A stretch of DNA of 14,505 bases from an uncultured Muribaculaceae bacterium (GTDB lineage: Bacteria > Bacteroidota > Bacteroidia > Bacteroidales > Muribaculaceae), in NCBI GenBank assembly GCA_910578805.1, contig CAJTRS010000043.1, positions 1 to 14,505 on the forward strand, read 5' to 3'. This document shows positions 1 through 5,132 of this stretch, piece by piece (within the stretch, counting starts at the first letter, position 1; every line of letters begins with the position of its first letter). Position numbers and translations under genes: made by a program. The notes beneath the pieces were generated by a model. The model did no database searches. It was not told the DNA's origin and was given only the letters and a program-made list of their open reading frames with translations.

Positions 1-58
1 ACAAATCGCCGTCTATGTCGAAGAACCATTCAAGAGAGCGGCCCGTAATCGGGTATCT
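1..58 (-). CDS. ISAon1-type transposase, catalytic ORF (OrfB), first residues only
   Basis: In the +1 frame relative to OrfA, the DNA from base 58 down reads RYPITGRSLEWFFDIDGDL and runs off the window. SLEWFF-x-x-DGD matches, from memory, the start of the catalytic part of this transposase family (SLE-WFFG-V-DG). The +1 frame is closed by TAA at 76-74, so OrfB has no ATG within this window. It must start at a non-ATG codon, for example TTG at 64-62, or be reached by frameshifting from OrfA. The DDE catalytic residues are outside the window. Confidence 0.5.
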
Positions 59-413
59 GTCCAAGCATATCTTTTAAAAAAGCCGCAAACTCTTTCGAGA
101 AGCGGGTTCCTTCAGCTACCAAGTCCCAACGGCGGCTGATGCTCTTGCCTGTCGCGGTGTCGATCCATCTGCGCCGCTTGACGTGGAAAGACATCTTGCG
201 GCCTCGGACCGGATAATCTCTGACAACACTTTCCTCGTAGAACCCGTTGGGCCGCAGCTGCCCGATTTCATAACCAGCTATTCCGATGGCACGTTCTTCA
301 AGTGTTACGTCAAGCGTCTCGGTCGTTTTATAAACCTTGACAACATCAAAGTACTCAACCATCTCTTCAGGCAGAAGGCATTCCGCCAACTCTATATAAG
401 GATTCTTTTCCAT
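30..413 (-). CDS. ISAon1-type transposase, N-terminal region (OrfA)
   Basis: A 127-residue protein with an ATG start at 413. It resembles the separate N-terminal ORF of ISAon1-type transposases common in Bacteroidetes. Supporting features are the opening ECLLPEEMVEYFDVV, the middle RPNGFYEESVVRDYPVRG, the basic run KRRRWIDTATGKSISRRWDLVAEGTR at about residues 79-104, and the tail EFAAFLKDMLGQIPDYGPLS. In this family the region probably binds DNA before the catalytic domain, which is an inference. The frame ends in TGA at 32-30, where the catalytic part continues in the +1 frame. A TAnnTTTG-like box lies just upstream (433-440). It could also be a non-functional remnant, since the rest of the element is not visible. 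Confidence 0.7.
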   Translation of the reverse strand: MEKNPYIELAECLLPEEMVEYFDVVKVYKTTETLDVTLEERAIGIAGYEIGQLRPNGFYEESVVRDYPVRGRKMSFHVKRRRWIDTATGKSISRRWDLVAEGTRFSKEFAAFLKDMLGQIPDYGPLS

Positions 414-432
414 TGAAATTCATTTATTGATA

Positions 433-440
433 CAAAGGTA
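433..440 (-). promoter_or_regulatory. Putative -7 box for the IS transposase
   Basis: The minus strand reads TACCTTTG, matching the Bacteroidetes -7 consensus TAnnTTTG, about 20 nt upstream of the OrfA start codon. No clear TTTG -33 element lies about 20 nt further upstream. It could be an IS-borne promoter or a chance match. Confidence 0.35.
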
Positions 441-507
441 AAGGTTTTAATCCGCATACACAGCTTTTTTACTATGCGCCCTAAAAACTATATCTGATAA
501 ACGAGAT

Positions 508-523
508 GTGGATTTTTATCCAC
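508..523. repeat. Small perfect hairpin next to the 21-bp palindrome
   Basis: GTGGAT (508-513), loop TTTT, ATCCAC (518-523): a perfect 6-bp stem directly abutting the larger palindrome at 524-569. On the minus strand it follows the large stem, so it may be part of one compound terminator after tRNA-Tyr. It contains most of a TTATCCACA sequence (516-524), identical to a DnaA-box consensus but solitary. Confidence 0.5.
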
Positions 524-569
524 AAAACAACTGAAGAGAATGTGATGACACATTCTCTTCAGTTGTTTT
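524..569 (-). terminator. Perfect 21-bp inverted repeat, likely terminator after tRNA-Tyr
   Basis: The left arm is 524-544, the loop ATGA is 545-548, and the right arm is 549-569. The arms are perfectly complementary over 21 bp. The structure starts 4 nt beyond the 3' end of tRNA-Tyr on the minus strand. Each arm ends in four A/T pairs, giving a short TTTT tract at the stem end in either direction. This fits an intrinsic, probably bidirectional, terminator for the tRNA and perhaps a barrier towards the IS. The stem is longer and more perfect than most terminators, so a palindromic repeat element is an alternative. Confidence 0.65.
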
Positions 570-572
570 AAG

Positions 573-655
573 TGGGCGAAGATGGATTCGAACCACCGAA
601 GGTAAAAACCAGCAGATTTACAGTCTGCCCCATTTGGCCACTCTGGTATTCGCCC
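573..655 (-). tRNA. tRNA-Tyr (anticodon GTA)
   Basis: The acceptor stem GGGCGAA (655-649) pairs with TTCGCCC (580-574), and the discriminator A is at 573. The anticodon stem GCAGA/TCTGC encloses loop CTGTAAA with anticodon GTA at 621-619. A long variable arm (class II, as expected for bacterial tRNA-Tyr) is followed by a T-arm with GGTGG-TTCGAAT-CCATC. CCA is not encoded; CTT follows the discriminator. Confidence 0.97.
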
Positions 656-671
656 CCTAATTATTACGATG

Positions 672-702
672 CAAATTTATCGAATATTTCTCAAATCTAC
701 AA
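672..702 (-). promoter_or_regulatory. Promoter of tRNA-Tyr
   Basis: The minus strand has TTG at 702-700, then 20 nt, then TAAATTTG at 679-672, matching the Bacteroidetes TTTG/TAnnTTTG promoter with the usual spacing. The predicted start is near 665, about 10 nt before the mature tRNA 5' end at 655. Confidence 0.6.
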
Positions 703-728
703 GTCGATGCAGGTTATTTACTGAAATT

Positions 729-1475
729 TCACACATCGGGCAGACTGTGCAACCACTTTATGGAACGCTCCACATACGGTGTGGGCATGAGTTTCTGCGC
801 CCTTTCAAGAAATACAATTCCATTAGCCTTGGCCGACTTATCGGCTGCGGCCCGCGACTTGTAATAGTTGCCAAGATACAGGAGCGCCACATATGAATCG
901 GGATTGAGCTCTACGATGCGTGTATATACGGCCACAGCCAGATTATACCTGCCGTCAAGGAGATACCCCTGGGCAAGCGTGTAAAGAGCCTTCTCATCGT
1001 CGGGAAGACCGCGCAGCATGATTTTACTGTATTCGATCATTCCACGGGCATTCTGCCTGTAAGTATAGTACTTCATCAGATAGGCATCTATGATGCGCGC
1101 GAGCCACGGCTCGGCCGACTTTGCGTGAACCAGATATTCCTCATAAAGCGAGGTCTGTCCGATGGAGAATCCCGTACGCTCCACCGTGGAAAACAGCGAG
1201 TCGATGGGTATTTTCGCCGCCAACGCCTTATGAGTCAGATCAATCTGCGACAAAGTATCGGAGAGCATGCCTGCGGCCACTATGGCCTGCCCGTAAGTGG
1301 AAGCCACATACGGGCGCTCATGTATCATAAGGGTAAACATGGCTCCCGCACTCGCCCATTCCCTATGAGCGAAAAAGCGCGAAGCTCTGGCTTCGATCTC
1401 CTTATACTCCATGGCACCGGCCGATACCACGGCACAGAGCATAATTGTCACATATGTAAGCAAACGTCTTAGCAT
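729..1475 (-). CDS. Exported tetratricopeptide-repeat protein
   Basis: A 248-residue protein starting at ATG 1475. Residues 1-21 form a Sec signal peptide: MLRR, a hydrophobic stretch, then SAGA before MEYKE. There is no lipobox, so it is probably periplasmic. The body is alpha-helical. At about residues 155-205 a TPR-like pair is visible, with DDEKALYTLAQGYLLDGRY and NLAVAVYTRIVELNPDSYVA, and a third helical pair follows up to ERAQKLMPTP. TPR proteins usually act as protein-binding scaffolds; no enzyme motif is seen and the partner is unknown. Its ATG lies inside the end of the upstream regulator gene (7-bp overlap), so the two are probably translationally coupled. As I recall, Bacteroidetes genomes often pair such a TPR protein with an S24-type regulator. 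Confidence 0.75.
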   Translation of the reverse strand: MLRRLLTYVTIMLCAVVSAGAMEYKEIEARASRFFAHREWASAGAMFTLMIHERPYVASTYGQAIVAAGMLSDTLSQIDLTHKALAAKIPIDSLFSTVERTGFSIGQTSLYEEYLVHAKSAEPWLARIIDAYLMKYYTYRQNARGMIEYSKIMLRGLPDDEKALYTLAQGYLLDGRYNLAVAVYTRIVELNPDSYVALLYLGNYYKSRAAADKSAKANGIVFLERAQKLMPTPYVERSIKWLHSLPDV

Positions 1476-2176
1476 TGTATCTTTATATTCAATATAGCTT
1501 CCACGAGATACAGCCCCAGTATCCTGTCGAGCCGCACCTCCATATCGTCATACCGGGTGTTGGCACTGCGCAATATCACCATATCACGATCAGCGTGACG
1601 GTGCACATGCTTCACCAGCCGGTAGTCCTCAAGTACTACAACGTAAATCTGTCCCCAAAAGATGCATGTGGGATCCGCAACACGACGTATGGCCACATAG
1701 GAGCCGTCGAATATCTCGGGCATCATGCTGTCGCCATTGACGCGCACTATGACCGAATCGCGGCTTACCGAGGGGAGATTCATCGAGCCTATTATACGGT
1801 CGGCCGTAAACTGGCGGCTCAACTCAAGAGTGCCGGCCGTGACATCTATGTCATAGATCGGTATGCCGGCTTCAGGCCAAGCCTGTACGGACTCCTCCAC
1901 AGCCTCGGGCTCTATCTCCATCGAGGCGGCATGAACCGGACGGGCAAACGGGAGGTCCTCGCCGGTGGCAAGCCACCGCTTCGACACCCCCATATCGGCC
2001 GATATGCGATTGATCAAGCCGGAAGTTACCGGCAATCTGCCATTGAGATGCTTTGACAGATTGGCGGCATCGATACCCAACCGCCGGGCAAACTCAGCCT
2101 GCGACAATCCCTGCCTTTTCATAAGGAAGCGAATGCGCCCGGCCACGGCTTCTTGTTGTTCCACAGTAAGATTCAT
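1469..2176 (-). CDS. XRE-family regulator with S24 (LexA/CI-like) peptidase domain
   Basis: A transcription factor of 235 residues. At residues 24-46 a helix-turn-helix of the Cro/CI type is visible (LSQAEFARRLGIDAANLSKH). The C-terminal half is a LexA-like S24 domain with the catalytic serine in NGDSMMPEI (S150) and the lysine in DYRLVKHV (K189). A possible self-cleavage Ala-Gly lies in DVTAG (A114-G115). Such proteins are typically repressors that cut themselves on damage signals, but no target is shown here. I chose ATG 2176. The open frame extends to a GTG at 2230, but a -7 box (2208-2215) lies inside that extension and the GTG abuts the preceding stop codon. It overlaps the TPR gene by 7 bp. 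It is not LexA itself as far as I can tell: it is an XRE rather than a winged-helix protein. Confidence 0.88.
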   Translation of the reverse strand: MNLTVEQQEAVAGRIRFLMKRQGLSQAEFARRLGIDAANLSKHLNGRLPVTSGLINRISADMGVSKRWLATGEDLPFARPVHAASMEIEPEAVEESVQAWPEAGIPIYDIDVTAGTLELSRQFTADRIIGSMNLPSVSRDSVIVRVNGDSMMPEIFDGSYVAIRRVADPTCIFWGQIYVVVLEDYRLVKHVHRHADRDMVILRSANTRYDDMEVRLDRILGLYLVEAILNIKIQC

Positions 2177-2186
2177 ACCAAAAGAT

Positions 2187-2199
2187 TCAATCACATTGA
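2187..2199. promoter_or_regulatory. Candidate operator of the S24 regulator
   Basis: TCAAT-CAC-ATTGA is a perfect 5-3-5 palindrome lying between the predicted transcription start (about 2204, minus strand) and the ATG at 2176. Cro/CI-type dimers bind such dyads and often repress their own gene, so this is a reasonable autoregulatory site. It is short enough to occur by chance. Confidence 0.3.
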
Positions 2200-2207
2200 G
2201 TAAAACA

Positions 2208-2215
2208 CAAAGATA
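2208..2215 (-). promoter_or_regulatory. Promoter -7 box of the S24 regulator-TPR unit
   Basis: The minus strand reads TATCTTTG, an exact TAnnTTTG match with a predicted start near 2204 and a leader of about 28 nt. The -33 element is weak: a TTG at 2241-2239 is 23 nt away. The box argues against the GTG start at 2230. Confidence 0.55.
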
Positions 2216-2230
2216 CGAATTTTTTTCCAC

Positions 2231-2773
2231 CTACAGCACAACAGCCACAGCCAACAATGCCGACCCCACCGGCCGGTGGCTGACAGCGAAACGGACCTCT
2301 CCCCTATTTTTCACCTCGACCATGGCCCGGTCGGCCCGTCCGTAAGGATAACGGATATCGCGCAGAAACACTCCCCGACACCCCAATGCCTTAAACACGG
2401 CCTCTTTAGCCGTCCAGGAGCGCAGCAGACACTCTTCTGACATGCAGGCATTCCTCTCCGCGGCATCAAGAAATCTCGCAGACACCGTTTCCAGCCCAGG
2501 ACGCGGACATTCCACATCAACACCCACCGCCCCGTGCGGATTAACAGCCAGAACCGCCAGACCGGCACCATGACTCACAGAAATCCCTTCCGTACGGCCA
2601 CACAGAAAGGGACGACCCGTCAATTCATGATCAAGAACCGCCTCATGACCAAACACTTCAGCCACAAGCGAGGCCACGGCGGCACTCTCCACCGCCTCGC
2701 GGTCCGTACGGCTATAAGGCCCTACGCCAACACCATACACGGACACTCCGCCAATTTCCATAGAAAAATCCAT
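2231..2773 (-). CDS. 4'-phosphopantetheinyl transferase superfamily protein (Sfp type)
   Basis: A 180-residue enzyme, ATG 2773. It would transfer the phosphopantetheine arm of CoA to a serine of an acyl- or peptidyl-carrier protein in the cytoplasm. The family signature is present in order: GRP (53-55), ISVSHGAG (64-71), the Mg-binding VGVDVE (83-88, D86 and E88), and WTAKEAVFKALG (120-131, with K123, E124 and K128). At 180 residues it is shorter than Sfp (about 220) and lacks much of the N-terminal lobe, like many Bacteroidetes homologues. It follows gldD by 24 bp and is probably the last gene of the gldE-gldD unit. It may serve fatty-acid ACP or another carrier protein; no NRPS/PKS gene is nearby. 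The transferase family is secure, the substrate is not. Confidence 0.88.
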   Translation of the reverse strand: MDFSMEIGGVSVYGVGVGPYSRTDREAVESAAVASLVAEVFGHEAVLDHELTGRPFLCGRTEGISVSHGAGLAVLAVNPHGAVGVDVECPRPGLETVSARFLDAAERNACMSEECLLRSWTAKEAVFKALGCRGVFLRDIRYPYGRADRAMVEVKNRGEVRFAVSHRPVGSALLAVAVVL

Positions 2774-2797
2774 AACCGGTGAATTGGGATATTTTTA

Positions 2798-3433
2798 TTA
2801 TTCGAGATTAGCCAAAGCGTGTATCATATCCGCCTTTACCGCCTCGATCATCGGGCGAACGGAATCGATCGATGTCACTGCAGCGGGCATTTCCAAAGCT
2901 CCGCTCACAACCCATCGGTCACCCACCGACAGAAACTGCAAAGGCGTGATTGTGGCTCCCAAAGAGGTAAGTATTATGCCTGTATAGCCGGCCGGAGAGG
3001 AAACATCAGTCTGTGCTGCCGCATTATCGCCAAGATTCATGGCCATGCGCTCAACACGGTTGTCAGCCACAACCCGACGGCCGGCATCGTCAACCGGAGT
3101 AAACGTGCACCGCAACACAGCCCCATAAGCCGGATAACCAATATCGGCCCACACGGCGTCGGCACCGGGACGAGACACATTCGCCACATCGTCACAGACT
3201 TCAGCCGATGCGTTTACCTCAAACCCGCATGGCAGACCAGATGACGACCGATATACCGCATCATACAGCACCGGACGAGGATAAGCCACCGGACGAGGCA
3301 CGGCCACAGAATCGCCGCCGGAACCATGCGCACACGACGACACTACCGACAAATGCGCCAACGCCACCGGCATCAGAATCAATACGAAACGGAAAGCCGG
3401 TCCGATATGCACCCGCAGGTCACGCATCGGCAT
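2798..3433 (-). CDS. gldD: GldD-like lipoprotein
   Basis: A lipoprotein of 211 residues. The open frame begins at a TTG (3439). I use the ATG at 3433 (MPMRDLRV), with another ATG at 3427. A lipoprotein signal is visible: a hydrophobic segment and then VVSSC, with the lipidated cysteine at residue 34. Resemblance to GldD is recognisable in PRPVAYPRP just after the signal, ADIGYPAYGAVLRCTFTPV in the middle, and RVERMAMNLGD, SVGDRWVVSGALEM and SVRPMIEAVKADMIHAL at the end. In Flavobacterium johnsoniae GldD is needed for gliding and type IX secretion. Many gut Bacteroidales carry gldD without gliding, so its role here is probably in the envelope but undefined. It overlaps the end of gldE by 14 bp, the usual neighbour. 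Confidence 0.85.
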   Translation of the reverse strand: MPMRDLRVHIGPAFRFVLILMPVALAHLSVVSSCAHGSGGDSVAVPRPVAYPRPVLYDAVYRSSSGLPCGFEVNASAEVCDDVANVSRPGADAVWADIGYPAYGAVLRCTFTPVDDAGRRVVADNRVERMAMNLGDNAAAQTDVSSPAGYTGIILTSLGATITPLQFLSVGDRWVVSGALEMPAAVTSIDSVRPMIEAVKADMIHALANLE

Positions 3434-4772
3434 TGCCAACAGTGGGGGTCTGGAGTTCGGGCATCACTTTTACGCGCACCGAAGTAATGCGGTGATGCGA
3501 CATGTCAAGAATCAAGAAACGGCAATGCCCATAGACCAACGGTTCTTTCTCTTTCGGAAAGTCACCACGGATAGCAAGGAGCATACCGGCAAGAGTCTCG
3601 CAGTCTTCCGTCACACCGCGGTAATCGTCCTCATCGAGTCCGGTAACACGGAAAAAGTCGCTCAGAATTGTCTTGCCGTCAAATATATATGTATTGTCGG
3701 GGAGACGTTTATAGGTCTTCTCCTCCACATCATACTCATCATTGATGTCGCCCACTATCTCCTCGAGCACATCTTCAAGAGTGACGACACCCTGTGTGCC
3801 ACCAAACTCATCGACCACAACAGCCATATGGAGGTGCCGTCCGCGGAAGTCTTCGAGCAAGTCGTCGATCATGCGTGTCTCTGGCACAAAATAAGGTTTG
3901 CGCAGCAGTTTCTGCCACTGGAAATCCTTTCCGGACTTACCTATATACGGAAGCAGGTCACGCGAATAGAGCACTCCTTCGATATTGTCCTGGGTGCCGC
4001 GATACACCGGCAGTCGGGAATATCCGCTATCGAGCACCGTGCGCATCACCTGGTCAAAGTCGGAAGTGATCTCGATATCGGTCATATCCACACGCGGAGT
4101 CATCACTTCCGACGCCGTAGTGTCACCGAAACGAAGAATACCTTCGAGCATCTGTTTGTCATCTGTGGTCTTTACGTCCGTAATCTCCAATGCCTGCTCC
4201 AGTTCATCGGTAGTCACGTCATGCGACTTTTTGGTAACCACCTTGTTGACTATGCCCGAACTGCGCACGAGCAAACCCGACAGGGGGCCACACATACGGC
4301 TTATGACAGATATGCCTCCGATGGCAAAACGCGCCCACCCCACACGATTGGAATTGGCAATAAGCTTTGGCAGTATTTCGCCGAACAGAAGTATCAGGAA
4401 TGTAAGGATTACGGTCTGCAATATGAAGCTCAGCACTTCTGACATGCCTTCAAATATAGGGCCGAGGGCAAAGTTACAGAGAATCACTATGGTCACATTG
4501 ACCAAATTGTTTGCTATCAATATGGTTGCCAACAGTTTTTCAGGACGGCTCACCAGCCGTATAATCCGGCCTCCTTTCGAATCCTCCTCAAGTTCCTCGA
4601 GATCCTGAGACGTGAGCGAGAAATAAGCGATTTCGCTTCCCGAGACAAAGCCTGATATAATCAGAGCCAATAATGCACACACCAACGATATAATCTCACT
4701 CATGCCGAACGACGGCATAGCGGCGGCAACAAGAGGCACAAGGCCTAAAGATGGTAAAGGGTCTATATCCAA
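3420..4772 (-). CDS. gldE: GldE, CNNM/CBS-domain membrane protein of the CorC/HlyC type
   Basis: A 450-residue inner-membrane protein. Residues 25-185 form a CNNM (DUF21) domain with about four membrane segments, including SGSEIAYFSL (44-53), ANNLVNVTIV (87-96) and LLFGEILPKLIA (128-139). A CBS pair follows: MTPRVDMTDI (224-233) to SRLPVYRG (252-259), and AVVVDEFGGTQGVVTLEDVLEEIVGDI (317-343). A CorC/HlyC C-terminal domain spans about 355-438. Relatives transport or sense divalent cations; GldE cooperates with GldD in flavobacteria. The start is uncertain. TTG 4772 gives LDIDPLPS, which resembles, from memory, the DPxP opening of other GldE proteins; a TAG stop lies two codons upstream. The first ATG is at 4718 (432 residues). 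The flavobacterial neighbours mutY and ssb are absent upstream. Confidence 0.9.
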   Translation of the reverse strand: MDIDPLPSLGLVPLVAAAMPSFGMSEIISLVCALLALIISGFVSGSEIAYFSLTSQDLEELEEDSKGGRIIRLVSRPEKLLATILIANNLVNVTIVILCNFALGPIFEGMSEVLSFILQTVILTFLILLFGEILPKLIANSNRVGWARFAIGGISVISRMCGPLSGLLVRSSGIVNKVVTKKSHDVTTDELEQALEITDVKTTDDKQMLEGILRFGDTTASEVMTPRVDMTDIEITSDFDQVMRTVLDSGYSRLPVYRGTQDNIEGVLYSRDLLPYIGKSGKDFQWQKLLRKPYFVPETRMIDDLLEDFRGRHLHMAVVVDEFGGTQGVVTLEDVLEEIVGDINDEYDVEEKTYKRLPDNTYIFDGKTILSDFFRVTGLDEDDYRGVTEDCETLAGMLLAIRGDFPKEKEPLVYGHCRFLILDMSHHRITSVRVKVMPELQTPTVGNADA

Positions 4773-4831
4773 AACCTATAATTATTAGTTAACAATCATG
4801 AGCCAAAGGCTGCTTTCATATATAAGTGCCA

Positions 4832-4839
4832 CAAATTTA
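4832..4839 (-). promoter_or_regulatory. Promoter -7 box of the gldE-gldD-PPTase unit
   Basis: The minus strand reads TAAATTTG, an exact TAnnTTTG match and the same octamer as the tRNA-Tyr box. The predicted start is near 4828, leaving a leader of about 55 nt to TTG 4772. The -33 element is unclear. Confidence 0.5.
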
Positions 4840-5098
4840 CGAAATAATCGTCATTTGACGAAAAGCCGACCAAATTCTTTACAGTGGCCCATATGAATCA
4901 GTAAGTTTCAGCCACCGATACACGATATAAATGCCCTGAACCGGATTATCGGCATTGACATAACTCCGGCGCTTTTCACACCCGCCCATTTGGTTAAATA
5001 AGGTTAATACAACCTGTCAATATTCAATCCTACAATCAACTAAAAGAGTGCCACACCATTTTTAGCACCACAAACAGGGCTATTTGCCCAACATTTTG

Positions 5099-5106
5099 TA
5101 GCTTTA
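5099..5106 (+). promoter_or_regulatory. Possible -7 box of the YfhO-family gene
   Basis: TAGCTTTA matches TAnnTTTG in all but the last base. It lies 27 nt before the ATG at 5133. The only upstream TTTG (5083-5086) is too close at 12 nt, so the call is weak. Confidence 0.3.
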
Positions 5107-5132
5107 CACAAATTTTCTGTAACAACCCCGAA

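Larger units (their letters stand above)
1..413 (-). mobile_element. 5' part of an ISAon1-like insertion sequence (runs off the left edge)
   Basis: This stretch holds the N-terminal transposase frame (30-413) and the first codons of the catalytic frame (base 31 down to 1 and beyond). The element therefore reads leftwards out of the window, and only its 5' end is present. The outer end and terminal inverted repeat should lie between 414 and about 570. I could not recognise them, because the partner end is outside the window. Identification rests on family resemblance recalled from Bacteroidetes IS transposases. Confidence 0.6.
4773..5132. other. Divergent intergenic region between gldE and the YfhO-family gene
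   Basis: These 360 bp hold no convincing gene on either strand. They contain the gldE promoter (4832-4839, minus) and a weak candidate for the plus-strand gene (5099-5106). I saw no RNA gene or riboswitch fold. The 9-mer AGTGCCACA occurs twice (near 4825 and 5046) and GGTTAA twice (near 4993 and 5002), neither enough to call a site. The length is generous for a divergent promoter region in this compact segment. Confidence 0.6.

Noticed and set aside
516..524. TTATCCACA, identical to a DnaA-box consensus
   Set aside because: It is a single copy inside a hairpin, with no cluster of boxes, no AT-rich unwinding element and no dnaA or dnaN nearby. One 9-mer match in 14.5 kb on two strands is not surprising.
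1475..2056. A 193-codon plus-strand open frame opposite the S24 regulator
   Set aside because: It is a shadow frame; the opposite strand encodes recognisable HTH and S24 domains.
2177..2230. N-terminal extension of the S24 regulator from a GTG at 2230
   Set aside because: It contains the -7 box and a candidate operator, abuts the upstream stop codon, and adds residues with no resemblance to the family. ATG 2176 is preferred.
3492..4442. A 316-codon plus-strand open frame opposite gldE
   Set aside because: It is a shadow of gldE: the minus-strand protein has clear CNNM and CBS motifs, and the plus-strand translation has no recognisable family and many His/Arg residues typical of antisense reading.
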